Of a DNA stretch of 64,000 nt, positions 33,760 to 45,448 are shown piece by piece (the first letter of the stretch is position 1; each line of letters begins with the position of its first letter). The notes below the pieces were generated by a model. That model was not told the origin of the DNA. It did no database searches and saw only the letters and a list, made by a program, of their open reading frames with translations. Origin of the DNA: Clavaria fumosa (taxonomy: Eukaryota > Basidiomycota > Agaricomycetes > Agaricales > Clavariaceae); NCBI GenBank assembly GCA_951802425.1, contig OX637796.1, forward strand, positions 744,001 to 808,000, given 5' to 3'. A program made the position numbers and the translations under genes.

Positions 33760-34681
33760 TGGGTTTTTGGGGCGAGAGGCAGTTGAGGGGGGAGGGGGGG
33801 GGTCGTGTTCCCTGGGTCCTTCCTTGTGGTTGAGAAACCCTGGGCGGTTTGGCCGATGTGGGCGTCCGGTTTTCTCTTCTTGTGTCGGTTGGTGTCCTGA
33901 TGGCGATTGTTGTTCTTCAGGATATCGCGCCCGTGCGCCCACGCCAAGGTATGCGGCACCATCGCTGATCACATATCCTTTTGATGGACGAGGTCCTTGT
34001 TTTTTTTTCTTTTTCTGTGCAGCGGCCCGCGCAAGTCCGGGAGGGCGTCTTTTAGCCTTGAGGCATCATGGCATGGCAGCTGCGTCGCGACGTGCGATGC
34101 GTGCGTTTTCCTGTTTGCCCTTGCGTTTGTATGTCGTGATGGAGGAGGCGCGAGACGCAACGCCGTAGGCGGTAAACCGATATCCATTGCAATGTAATAG
34201 TGCGTGTGTGCGGCCTTGAGTGCCATACTTTGTAGCCTGGTTTCCAGACTTGACTATCTTGTTTGGCCCAATCTGAGTTGTCTTTCTGACACTCAAAGCG
34301 AAGTTTCAGGAGTTGTAAATCCAGAACCGAAGGGTTGCGTGGTATATTATTGCAAAATGCAGGAGAGAAAGATCCACGATGCTTAGAAAAATAAAACTAG
34401 CGCGAAATGAATGCTCTGAGCGACTACACTGGGATGCGAGTCACCGTTCTTCGCCTGGTGCGCCTCCCAGTCCGGGAATAGATACCGTGATCCCTCACAA
34501 ATGAAAATATAGGGTAACGCTGTAGCACTGAAGGATGAAGACGAAGAGAGTGTGAAAGGTAACATTGATAAACCGATTTCTGGAAGCACTATCACTTTTT
34601 CCCCCGTAGATGTCCGTGATTGAAAAATTTTGAACTCTTGCGAAAGCAAGGCATCCCTTCTCGGATGGACCTGCGTCGAAA
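33760..34681. other. Intergenic between convergent genes
   Basis: About 0.9 kb between the membrane-protein gene and the next minus-strand gene. Short frames overlap on both strands and none has a recognisable motif. Confidence 0.45.
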
Positions 34682-35760
34682 TCAATCGTATAGATCGTCG
34701 AGATCGTCGGTCTCGACGCGGCAACGTGTGTGCAAGCGCCGCTGGCGCTCGAGGTGGTCCTTCCTGTGTCCTTGCAGGGAGTCGACCCATCCAAAGAGAC
34801 TAGAGAAGACGCGCTTGCAGACATCCTTGCCGCCACCTCGTTGGTGCTGCACTTCGCGGGTGGTGGGCGCAGCCCAGTCGTACCCAAGCTTGGGCAGCGA
34901 GAGCTCAGCGATGGTGGGCGGGGCGGTGGGCGCCGCTGGGGCGCAGCGGTAGCGCGGATTGCGCGCACTCGTGGCGCGGACCCGGGTAGGCTGTGTAGGC
35001 GTGGCGGAGGCGACGGTGGGCGGGGCGATGGGGCTCCTCGCCTTTGGGTGAGGCAGGGGCTCTGCCGGCGTCGTGGGGTAGCTGGGGAGTCCAGGCGGGT
35101 ATGACGGGGCGAGTTCGTGATTATGCGAGAGATGGGGAGGTATGCGCGCGACGCGGGTGGAGGGCAGCGGCGCCGAGGAATATTGGGTAGTCACGGCTTG
35201 GTGATGTCCCCTGAGAACGCGGTTCTCTTCTTCGATGTTGTAAGCGGGCGGTACATCCTGGTCGCCCTGCTAGAGTTTGGATTGGGTGAGTGAGTGACAT
35301 CGCAGAAAGCGGGGCGTTTCGATTTCCTCACCTGTTCTGCTAGCCAGGGGTTGGAGAACACAGGGATGGCGGTGCCATCGGCCTCGGCGCGCAGCTGGCG
35401 ACTCCGTCGCTTCCTGCTAGGCTTGGGCGCAGAGGTGTGCAGTTCCGGCTGCTGCTGCCAATAACTTGGCGGCGGGGCCTGCTTCTGCATCCCGGGTAGA
35501 TTGAGCCGCACCGCTGTTGGATGCGGGCTGCCGCCTTGGAGGGGGGGGTCGAGCGCGGCGGGTGACGACGCTTTGGGTGAGTCCATGGTCCTGTTGGCGT
35601 GTCGAGTGCGCCTTGAAGAGCTGGTGGATGGGGGGTGTTGAGTGGAAGGGGAGGACATGGAAGGACGCGAGTGGTAACGATTGGGCGATCTGCGGTTCAT
35701 GGTGCAGTAGATATAGAGGGGAGTGGTAGGCGTAGGCGTGTGCGGAGCGCGACGAAACAT
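34682..35760 (-). CDS. Unrecognised basic, proline/serine-rich protein, 337 aa
   Basis: Two exons on the minus strand, 35760-35332 and 35266-34682, joined across a 65-nt GTGAGG...TAGCAG intron in phase 0. The N-terminus is Ser/Pro/Arg-rich with a basic KPSRKRRSRQLRAE segment; FSNPWLAEQ then meets GDQDVPPAYNIEEENRVLRG, a short helix with leucine/valine spacing that could dimerise. The last 60 residues (CKRVFSSLFGWVDSLQGHRK) are basic and end in an acidic DDLDDLYD. A second ATG (MNRRSP) 20 codons in is an alternative start. I do not recognise a family; the basic patch and helix suggest nucleic-acid binding, which is only a guess. Confidence 0.6.
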
Positions 35761-38700
35761 GCAAGGCTGTACGTTGGGCTTTTAAGGTGCGAGGAACACG
35801 AGACGGGTCGGTATAGGAGAACCGGCGCAAAAGGGGTTGCACGATCAAAAAATGGGATCTAAGATTTGACGTGTCGGAAGATGGGAAAGTGGCCGATGCG
35901 TGGCAAAGCTCAGCAGAAGGGGTTCATTGAACGCGGTCCTTTATTACCATGTTCGTGTCAAAGACCCACGGCTAATGCCGCTGCGTTGATGATATTGATG
36001 GGACCTACTTCTGCAATGTTTGATGAGCATTGACGATTGGCAGCCGTGAGTTGCATTGTTTTTGGCTCACCTTGTCCTCTGCAGTGCTTACTTGCTGGAA
36101 AGCTGGAAAGACAGAGTAAAACACGCGGTCGGGGTGGTTAGGACCACCTGCTGTGGTGTGACCAGGCTAAAGGGTGGAACGGTGACTGTGTGCCACCGAA
36201 AAACGGAATATTTTACATTACCGGACGGGGTGACATGACATGCCAAATCTATAACACCACCTGCTAGATCAACATCAAGATTTCAACACATCAAAATCAC
36301 TCAAAAAAACACATCAGAAAAAATAATCATCAATTTCGACTCACCCAAAACAACGCTGTGCTCAGCCCACGTCCAAACGTTCAATTCATCGTGGGCTTTG
36401 GTCGCACGGGCATTGACGGGTTGATCATCGTCTTGCAGAAACGGTTCTTGCCATCGTTACGGTCTAGATCACTACAATATTCCCACACTGCTAACTAGTA
36501 CTAGTCCATCGACGGTTAGTTGATAAGATAGCGCCCGCCGGCCCCCGACTGATTGCGTGTCGGGACCAAATGTTCTCCTTCATCTCGTGCAGAGCACAGG
36601 ATCCGAAATGAAACACCGGAACTTTGACCTTTACCAGCACCCTTGACACGTTCCTACTGCAAGGCTAAATGCCTTTTTGGCTTGGCTTGGCCCATTGGCG
36701 TCTGTGTTCCCAGCCGAATAATCAGAGAATTTTCGCTGACCCCCTACAACGAACTCCCATGTCAGCGGCCACTGAAGAAAAGGAACTTGACTTGTCACAT
36801 CAATACCAACTGGTTTCTCATCTTACGAGTACCATTGACATTGGTGTCTATCTATCATTCACGACCGCGAACAGTTCTCCTCCCTGCAACGATTCCTTTG
36901 ATGCGTGTTTGGCACTTTTCCCATGGATCACGAGCTGTCAAATTAGCCGACGAGGCTTCGATCTGTGATGCGGTTTGCCCCTTTCCCTGCGCAGTTCTAT
37001 CTTGTTCCCCACCAGGCCCAAGTCTCACGCAACGCTGCTCCCCATCATCTAGAACAGGAAGGATCACCTATCAAGACGCCGCCGCCGCCGTCGCCGTCCA
37101 GATGCGGTAGCGCCGAAATACTTCAGTCGCTTGAAGGGAACTGCGGAAGACAAGGGATATGCGCTGCTCTTTTGTGCTTTTTGTGCTTCAAGGACCGATT
37201 ACGCGTTCGTTTGGCAGTCATGCTCTTGTGCGGATTCGTGCTCGCGATTTCCGACATGGATAGGAGCGACAGCTTGCAATTCTGCAATTCCTTGGCTTCC
37301 CGCTTCTAGGCAGGTCTTCACGTCGGATTACGTTACATGGATCCGAAGTGTCTTCGATAGGGCTCGTGGCGTCTCACCGCCGTCTTGTACGCTCAACAAG
37401 GCGGAATAATATCCCCATTTGGTCACAACCATCATTGATCTTGAATGTCGTCTGATCTCCGGATGCCGAGTTATCGGACCCCACGACAGCAACATCCTTC
37501 AAAGAGACAACAAAAACGACGGCGCACTCACGCACGTTGGAACCTTGGATGATATGCTGGTTAACTGCCAAGAAGGCCGCTGCAATGTCTTCCCCTTGCA
37601 ACTGTCCCTGAATACTGGGCGCTTCATGGACGGTTTCACGTGAAGAAAAGGCGTACCTCAAACGTTTATCTCTTATCGATGCTAATGTGAAGTAGCCATA
37701 ACACGACATTGAGTCTGCATTCATATTCTGCGACGAGACGAATCCATTCGGTGGACTATCGGGCGTGACTTTTCTCCCAGAACCAAATCACGTAATTCAT
37801 TCTATCTTCCCTGACGCTCGTGATATGGGATCCTGGCCGCGGCTCACCTTATGACTTTGTCTCGCCTGAGCTTCAAGGTGGGTCCAATCATCTTTCTTGC
37901 TTTCGTCTGTTGTTGTATTTTATTTTATTTCTTTCACTTTTTTCATTTAAACTTGCGCAGTCACGAAACATTTCACACTGAATATCTATACCTGTGATGT
38001 CTCTTGCTGACGGTTCACGTGTTCGATCAAGGTCCTTTCTTCTGTTCCCACAGGACATCACTCGGGCTACACCCCAATTCTCAACGGAACGACGTTTGAG
38101 TTGCCGCCGCCGATGCGGATCGAAAAATAGAGCAGGCTGGGCCTCTTGTTCTGTTCTAATGAGACGACGATCCACTGCTCGCTGGAGTACAATGTTCCCT
38201 GTGCTAGTCTTCGTGCCATGTTCACAGAGGTGTCACACACGTGTTTACAGCAACAGTACTGATTCCGCACTGTCTCTTGTAGCACGATGTGCGAGGCGAA
38301 TTCGGATTGGCTACAATCATCCTCTGTCCCGGTTCCGGGGAGCAAAGGGTAGCCTGCGCGCAGGGGATGTAAGTCTATCGGGACCCGCTCTATTCAGTTC
38401 TTGGTTTTTTCACCGTATCATGTTGCGCGCCATCCGGCGTTGAATTTCAATAACTTCGTGCGGTCGCATTCATCAGTCTCCTGCGCACCGTGGTCCTTCC
38501 TCTTTTCTCAATGGAAGTGTTGGTGAACCATGCGTGTTACAGGAGAACAGTGCAAGAGAGCCACCGTATCTCTTGGGTGTCGCTTGTGCTCAACTTCCTG
38601 CATCGGAACTCTATGCAATTCTTTCCCCAAGAGGATGAAACGACACTGGTCCTCTGTTCCCCATCTCCAGCTCACGCGACTCCCTTGAGAAAAAACGCGC

Positions 38701-40118
38701 TTTCGCAGCCCCGCCCTTGTTCGAGCGGAACTCTCCGGCCGGCACTTCGAATGTTCCTGTCTGATCGGACACAGCCCTTCATGTAGAATGCGGGCTGATA
38801 TGCTTTCTGGATTTGTTTTCCCGGTATTAGTCCTTAACCCGCATTAAACTCGCTTTAGAATCAACCTTGAATCCTCTCACAGAATGAAGCTGGTCTCTCA
38901 CAGCCGACGATCTCCGCCTCCGCCTCCCCGATGTGCTGAGAGGAAATTCGACTTGTCTTTTTCCTCTACCAGTCAAAGCTTCGCTCCCTCCTTTTTGCGT
39001 CCGACATCCATCTGGATGCTTGTATTCCTCGCTGCGGTGTCGTGCGCGAGGCAACGTCCCGGTTGCAGGCGTTCCCCAAAGCGAGGTCCAGACTTGTTCG
39101 TTACTGACCCTTTAAGGTGGGCAACGGGGCGTGGATATTACGAGAAGAGGCTTTGTCATTACCATTGCCCAATGACCTGTTCTCTCCCTCTTTTTTTTAG
39201 CAAAAAAATCTCGTTTTCTCCTGCTCTCCCGCTCTTTTGATTTCTAGGATGCGATGGGGTGTGCTTTCACGACCCGCCCGGTCTATTTGGTTCCAACCCT
39301 GCAATTGTACCGACCATTCAACGCAGCTCCCCTATCCCTACCCCCCCTTCTTTTCACCGACGAAGCCTTTCATCGGTACAGAAGACTTACTCTATCACGG
39401 AAAGAGAAAACAACCCTACATAGCCTCTGATGTCGATACCCTCTCTGATGAACGATCTCTTTCCTTCCTGCTCCAAAGGCCGCTCGCTCTCTCTCTGCCG
39501 CGGATCCAGCTTTTGCAACAAGAAAAAGGGTGCGGAGACTTCCCTGTAAGAAGAAAGTTGGTTCTGCAACCGGGCCATCGATATTCCACCTGGCGTCGTA
39601 ACCAAACAGGGAGCAAAACCATGTGCCTGTGCGCTATTTGGGGCCAGAGGCATCGACGAGGGAGATTGCATGTACATTGTTCCCTTGCATCTCCATACCA
39701 ATTTCCTGCTGGTACTTGGCGTGCCATTTGACATTAGTCGTCTATAGAATTAGCACTGACAAGGGCATTATTTCGTTTCGTTTCATTCTTTCGGAGAGGG
39801 TGGCAAACTTGGATATTCCAATTCTAAGCAGCCAGGAGACGAGCTGCGAATGATCCTATGTATGCGACACGTATGGCCTGCTGAAGCTTTTGAAGAGCGA
39901 TTGATGGATTGCCTTGTAACAGTCCGCTGCAAGCGACCGATTGTCGACCTAAAAAAGGAGAAGGGCTGACTCGAAAAGTCGATATATTTGCAGATGTTTT
40001 GCGTTGACGCTTTTTGTTTTTTCCCCCCTTTTTGTTTTTATTATTTTATTCTTCAGCGTCGTCGTCGTCGCTGTGGCCAGCGCCGCCTCTTTCCCTTCCT
40101 CACACTATCATCCACATA
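35761..40118. other. Gene-poor 4.3-kb stretch, no defensible gene
   Basis: Normal CpG content, so not a decayed repeat bed. Several 80-160 codon frames exist on both strands (36643-37110, 37994-38443, 39237-39731), some flanked by intron-like GT...AG intervals, such as GTGGGTCC near 37878 to TTGCGCAG near 37960. Stop codons and frame breaks every 200-400 bp defeat any long model. It may hold a decayed multi-exon gene. A CT-rich leader for the next gene lies at 40020-40118. Confidence 0.35.
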
Positions 40119-41243
40119 ATGTCTTACCCTCAGCGGCTCCGCAAGCGTCCCCCGCGCGATGTCAACTTCCGCAACCTCACTCTCCTTCCTCCTCAACGCA
40201 GTCACGCACAAGAACTCAGCCCTAAACGTACCCACAGACACAACGGCAGCGGCACCTCTACAGGCGCACCCCGACCACCTCGCGCACCCACCCCCGCGTC
40301 CGCGTCCTCCCTCGCGCTCACATTTTCGACTAGCTCGGGAAGACCTCCCGATTCACCTATCACCCCGAGCGACGACCTCGGACAGTCACTCTCTATGTCC
40401 CTGTCCTTGTCGCTGCCGCTCTTTCCAGCTCCGCCCCAGCTGCAGCCATCGACGGCGACTCGGGTGAAGGCGAAACAAAGGATGATGATGACCCGTCGCG
40501 CTTCGTCCTCTTCCGGCAAGGAGGAAGAAAGTAATAACGAGAGACAAGTGGAAGATGGCATTGGAGGTGGAGGTGATGATCATGGGATAGAGGCTTTAGT
40601 CGGACCGTTCCAACCCATCAATCTTCATGCCTCCTCCTCCCGACGCGGCAGGGCACCCTTAGGACAGCCGCCACCACGAGGCCGTGCTCCAATCCCAAGA
40701 GCGTGGCGAACCGCGGCGGTGAAGTCGACCGTCATCCTAGAACAAAATGAGGAGAAAGGCAATAGTTTGGGTAGATCAAGAACTGGAAACCAAGTCGGAG
40801 ATGCCGGAGCAGCAGCAAGAGTAACAGACTGGACGCTCGAGTTGGGGCCAGGCGTCCCACCCGCATGGAAACTGCTCAGGGCGGGCTCCAAAGCTTTGGC
40901 TCATGATTCACGGCCGCGGCAACAGCGGAAGAGTGCGAATTCGGTGGTGTATGACAGTAATGATGATGATTGCGTACACACTGTCCTTGTGGAAGGGAAA
41001 CAACAACCATCACTGTCACGCGCACGAGCGCGAGAACTAAAGGAAGGAGAAGAGCGTCCGAGTCCTGCCATTGGGATTGCGGAGAAGGAAATCTGGAATC
41101 GCATTCTGTTCCCGAGGCGAGCCGAGTACCCGGACTGGACCTTGGACCTTGATTTAAACTTCGGCGCGCGCGTAATCCTCCCGCCGACGTTGCAACGCTG
41201 CTATGACGTTTTAATCCCCCCTCACTTGCCATCTGTTTGTTGA
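40119..41243 (+). CDS. Unrecognised single-exon protein, 374 aa
   Basis: I chose the ATG at 40119 (MSYPQRLRKRPPRDVNFRNL) because the 35 codons before it translate a T-rich leader. The first half is Ser/Pro-rich. A short motif VGPFQPINL and a block with RVTDWTLELGPGVPPAWKLL follow. The C-terminal 60 residues (EIWNRILFPRRAEYPDWTLD) and then LPPTLQRCYDVLIPPHLP look folded and are probably the conserved core. No domain is recognised. No close neighbour suggests a pathway. Confidence 0.6.
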   Translation: MSYPQRLRKRPPRDVNFRNLTLLPPQRSHAQELSPKRTHRHNGSGTSTGAPRPPRAPTPASASSLALTFSTSSGRPPDSPITPSDDLGQSLSMSLSLSLPLFPAPPQLQPSTATRVKAKQRMMMTRRASSSSGKEEESNNERQVEDGIGGGGDDHGIEALVGPFQPINLHASSSRRGRAPLGQPPPRGRAPIPRAWRTAAVKSTVILEQNEEKGNSLGRSRTGNQVGDAGAAARVTDWTLELGPGVPPAWKLLRAGSKALAHDSRPRQQRKSANSVVYDSNDDDCVHTVLVEGKQQPSLSRARARELKEGEERPSPAIGIAEKEIWNRILFPRRAEYPDWTLDLDLNFGARVILPPTLQRCYDVLIPPHLPSVC

Positions 41244-41504
41244 ATGTGTTTTGTTTTCTAGTTGGGATTTGATTATCCCTTCAGAATGTCTGTACTTTTT
41301 GGGATTACCCTCGAAACGGAAAGCTCGTGTTAACATAGTGTATTTCCTCCTTTTTACCTAATATTAGATATAATTTGAGATGGTCAGAAGTAAATTGCAC
41401 CAATCCAGATCTCGGTTAGCAAAGGAAGTGTAGGCAGCAGAAGTGCCACCAAGTGTACAATGGCACCACTGAGAACCTGAAAAGCCCTGGCTAATGCTTC
41501 CAAT

Positions 41505-41680
41505 GTTTGAATCCTTCAAGCAAGGATTGTACCTTTCACATAAAAGATAATCTCATTAGTTGTAAGCACACATGAGGGAGCAGTAATGCATGTATTGTTA
41601 GTACACAGAGTGTTACAAGATACAAGATAATACAGACCTGGAGTTCATGCGAGGGAGCAGTAACACATGAACTCCTACAG
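41505..41680 (-). repeat. Possible LTR fragment with GGAGTTCATG hairpin
   Basis: GGAGTTCATG and CATGAACTCC frame a 16-nt loop near 41640-41675, and GAGGGAGCAGTAA is repeated at about 41575 and 41652. On the minus strand the segment starts TGTAGGAG and ends AAACA, with terminal TGT/ACA. No target duplication or internal region is visible, so LTR identity is tentative. Confidence 0.35.
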
Positions 41681-42117
41681 AACTATCACGGGATAACTTA
41701 AAGGTAAAAGAAGTCTGCAAAGCAAGAGTTTAAAGACTAAATGAATCAAAGTATAAAAGAACAGCAGGAGAACGACGACGCGGCATGAGGCGCGGATCCG
41801 CACAAGCTGGGACGAGGCATCCAGGTGTGCGCTTCGTCAAGTGAAGCAATCCTGTTGACTGGGACTTGGGCCTCTGGGCTTGAATAGGGATGTTCTCTGG
41901 GGAATACTAATACCATGAATGTAGCCAATTGAAAAATTGACAATCACTGCTACAATCCATCATCACCGAGACTGCAAATGTAGCCGCTGCCGCCAGTGTG
42001 TCTGCGGGATAGAAATACAGTGATATGAAGTAATGTGTGTGCTCAGGTAGCTAGCAGACGCACATTTATAGGCATTACCAGTGAGTATATGCCAATTCGG
42101 ATCATTTAAAAACCTAG

Positions 42118-42871
42118 TCACATCCCGTTGGGACTTCTCCCACAATAATAGAAGCCATAGAGTCGCAAATAGACCTTTGATGGTTTGGCCAAATAGTCAA
42201 CGCGGAAGATACAAGAAAGCAAAGAGGCAAACACACCAATAATGAAGCTCGTCCACGCCGTTCCAATGCCAAAGGTGTACAATCTTTGGTGGCGATCGGG
42301 GTCACGGTCTGGCCGCTCAGATATGCACTCCAAACATTCAGCCAAAGCATATAGAATGACATGTAGCATCCAGAAGGCAGCCGTCAAGCCCATGAGAGCA
42401 TACAGGAATGTTGGATAGTCAAACCAATACCAGGGGAAATTGGGATCGGAATTTGAGATGTCTGGGAAATCGGATTACAATACTTGAATTAGTAAAAACG
42501 AAATGACTGAACCGTAGGATTTGAATGAACGATTTTTAAATAATCCTTTGCAATTCATTTGACTCTGCTTGTTAGGCCTTTCGCAATGGCCTCAGATTGA
42601 AAAAGCATCAATCCAATTTGGAGAAAGTCGGAACCAAAAAATTAGACGCACCTGTGAGTCCAAAGGCATGATTTACAATGTCCTCACCATTACCCGTATA
42701 CACCAATCTCAGGTAATCGAAGTCAATGGAGTTGTGTACGCTGACGGGCCCGAAAACTAGCGGTATCAGGAAGGAGAGGGTGAGAGCCTTCAATGTCCAT
42801 CTCATGACACGGTAATGGGGACGCTTGAGCGCCCGACTCAAGTTTGGGAAGAAGGGGGCCCAGTGATCCAT
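42118..42871 (-). CDS. Small multi-pass membrane protein, 187 aa, unknown function
   Basis: Two exons on the minus strand, 42871-42652 and 42461-42118, split in phase 1; the 190-nt intron (GTGCGT...TTCCCAG) is long for this window and may hide a small exon. The product has hydrophobic segments TLSFLIPLVFGPVSV, FLYALMGLTAAFWMLHVILY and WTSFIIGVFASLLSCIF, a Trp-rich luminal-type loop (DPNFPWYWFDYP) and a polar loop of ECISERPDRDPDR. Three or four membrane passes are likely. No family recognised. Confidence 0.6.
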
Positions 42872-43605
42872 AGCGAGAGAGGTTGAGGATGTTGATAAGA
42901 AGAGAGTGAGTAACTTGAGATCTGCATTGTGTTGATAAGCATTCGGTGAGGGAGGGGTGACTTTGCTTGGTTGCAGCACCGCAACACAAGACACGTTTAC
43001 CTGACTGCCGACCACACTTCTGATTTGCTAGTCCATATCAGTGTGTAACGCTTGACAAAATAGGCGGCCAAATTAGCCAGCTATTAGGCAGCTAGATGGG
43101 TGATCGCCGCAAAATGGCCGCGAACGAGATATACAAGCCCTCTCGGTTGTAGCTCCACATCTATTCTCTGAGTGTCCAACCAGGTGTTTGATGTATCATC
43201 GTAGTCGACTGTAACTCTCGTCGCAAAAATTCCGGAGCCCGGCTGTGCTGTAACCTGCTCAATGGGACGTTGTGGGCGGTGATGACAGCGACGGCTGTCT
43301 GTCCTTTGTCTGTCACGTTTCATTTATGCTGTGTCGGTGTCAGACTCGTATCTGTGCTCTCTGCGCTCCAGCCTCTCTCTCCGCATCCCGTATACATGCA
43401 GTTACGATCTCTCTCGGCGCTTTCAATGATCCTTTCATTCTTCGTTGACGTGTGGGTTGTCCGACGTTCCCAAGTCCCCCACCCCGCCTTGCACCTATGT
43501 AATTAGACTTTGAATACTTTGTCAACGAGAGTTGTCGGCCCCGTAACCTTAGGAATGATTTCAAACCGTCAACTTTACTGAAAATGACATGGCCAAGATA
43601 CGAAG
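42872..43605. other. Intergenic, about 0.7 kb, nothing supported
   Basis: Short frames on both strands without motifs. It contains the promoter side of the membrane-protein gene and the 3' side of the nucleotidyltransferase-like gene. Confidence 0.4.
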
Positions 43606-44319
43606 TCAAAACTCAAAACCCAGTTCCCTCCAATCCGAATACGTCTCTGGAAAGAACCTGATGTAATTTTGTACACTGGACCGCACCTTCTCCGCAAAAG
43701 ACTCGTTACGCGCCAGCCACCAGTCTCTTTCATCACGTGGCAAGTCCAGGACCAATGCCATCAGACTGATGATGTCGCTCTCGTCTGCCGGACGCTTTTT
43801 CAATAGGCGTTGCAACCTCCAAGAAATATCCCAGATGGCTTCCTCTTCCGCGCCTTCCCTTATCATCTGCATCTTCTTGGGAATTAAGTCCCCGCGTCTC
43901 CACCAGCCGTGCACCTTGAGAAGGAGGAGCGGAAAGAGGGGCATCACAGCGACGCCGAGATCCTCGGAATATTCAAACTCTGACTTCAAGAGCCGAGGGA
44001 AAGGAATATTCTTGGCGCGTCGCGGAATCAGGTCGACCTTGCATGTGCGGCCTCCGCGTAAATGGTACAGGAGATACTCTTTACCGAGGCGGCCTCTGGC
44101 CTTGAAGCTGCTATTATGACGCTCGATGTCCGTTTTGACATTCTTTGCGTTGCAGCGTGTCAAAAAGATGAAGTCGATGTCTTCCGGCCTTTTTCTCCTA
44201 TCATAATAGTACTGGCATGCGGCGCTGCCAATGAGAACGGCTTTGATGCCCAACCTGTTGAGCTCGACCACCACGGCGTTGGTAGCCTCAGCGATCTCAT
44301 ACCAGGTCAGCTTGGCCAT
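43606..44319 (-). CDS. Minimal nucleotidyltransferase-fold (MNT/AbiEii-like) protein
   Basis: 237 aa from the ATG at 44319 (MAKLTWYEIAEATNAVVVEL); the frame extends upstream, but that part looks like leader. The core is GIKAVLIGSAACQYYYDRR followed by EDIDFIF: a G-S helix and a D-x-D pair. A third acidic residue sits in CKVDLI about 45 residues later. This is the catalytic layout of the pol-beta nucleotidyltransferase superfamily, so the active site appears complete. A helical C-terminus (GWWRRGDLIPKKM through DERDWWLARNESF) follows. Relatives occur in many agaricomycetes without known substrate; in bacteria similar folds serve as toxins, but nothing here shows such a role. Confidence 0.72.
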   Translation of the reverse strand: MAKLTWYEIAEATNAVVVELNRLGIKAVLIGSAACQYYYDRRKRPEDIDFIFLTRCNAKNVKTDIERHNSSFKARGRLGKEYLLYHLRGGRTCKVDLIPRRAKNIPFPRLLKSEFEYSEDLGVAVMPLFPLLLLKVHGWWRRGDLIPKKMQMIREGAEEEAIWDISWRLQRLLKKRPADESDIISLMALVLDLPRDERDWWLARNESFAEKVRSSVQNYIRFFPETYSDWRELGFEF

Positions 44320-45448
44320 GATGTCGCAGGCTCGGATCGCAGGAATTTCACGAGAGCTGAAACAAACCGACCATTTTATTAATAAGTTGCCAACCGCGTC
44401 CAGTGAAAAACATGGCGCACCGATTGCCAATGAACTGCCTTTGTGATACTCTGTCTTTGTGTGGACCTTTCGCACAACGGGAATTCGAGCTTGTAAGCTC
44501 TTGGTTGTGTGTGGTAGAGGCGCAAAAAAATCGAAAATCGGATGAGTCTCCTCGCCTGAGTCACAATTCCTGGCCTCGCTTCAGCCACGGGGTTTCAACG
44601 TCCTGAATTAGATCAACTGCAAAGTCGAACTTCTGACACAGCCACCCCCAGTACTCAGTACTCAGGTCTGTACTCAGGGCCAGTGGGGTGCGCCACAAAG
44701 GCGTCTGTTGTTATTGACGGTCATTCATAAAAATCATCGCGGAACGAGCGCTTCAAAGCGTTTGCTCGGCGGTCCTACAAATAAGTGCATTCAGTACCAT
44801 TGCCTTTGTTTTTGAAAAACCATGCTTTATCGCGGTATTATTATTAACAATTTATTTACTCTGCTCGCAAGATACCAATGGCCAACACTCAACTTGCCAG
44901 ATTCCTACGCCATTCACTAGCGTCTCAAACAAGACGAAATCAAGAAACAGAAAAAGACTTTCTCTCATCCAATCCACTTGTAACCATCTTGGTCTTGGTC
45001 TCCGAGCTATCGCTCCTCACCAGTAATGCTCTTGCAACCAAATTTCACGCGGGACTGAGCGAGTGGCAAGGTAGAATGGAAAGCTCCATCAATAAAATCA
45101 TTCACCAATCCCGAAGGACTGATGACAGAGAGCTCCTGCCCAGAGAGCAAATCCGCTTCGTTTACCATGACCACGCAAGCCTTGTTGCTCATCCCCAGCT
45201 CGTCCCGCCTCGTGCCACCACTGTGAGGCAGCGAGCGAGAGTGAACATTCATCGAACACCGAAAAGAGCTGTCTAAGTCATGTGGGGACGAGATGACACA
45301 GGCGAGGACGACAAGGGCATCGGCAAGGTGACAGCAGATAGCCGGGAAATGCACTGCCACTGACATCGATCGCGGGTCCAATTCAAGCAAGTCCCGGGTT
45401 TTTGTAGTAAGCTTTCCACTGTTCTCTCATTTTCCTCTCCGCTCTATC
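44320..45448. other. Intergenic between divergent genes
   Basis: About 1.1 kb. Overlapping frames on opposite strands (44878-45276 plus, 45007-45390 minus) have no recognisable motif. TTATTATTAACAATTTATTT near 44837 is AT-rich. The CT-rich leader of the thioesterase begins about 45420. Confidence 0.4.

Noticed and set aside
44878..45390. Overlapping opposite-strand ORFs before the thioesterase
   Set aside because: No motifs, no splice signals in support and no better than chance in this base composition.
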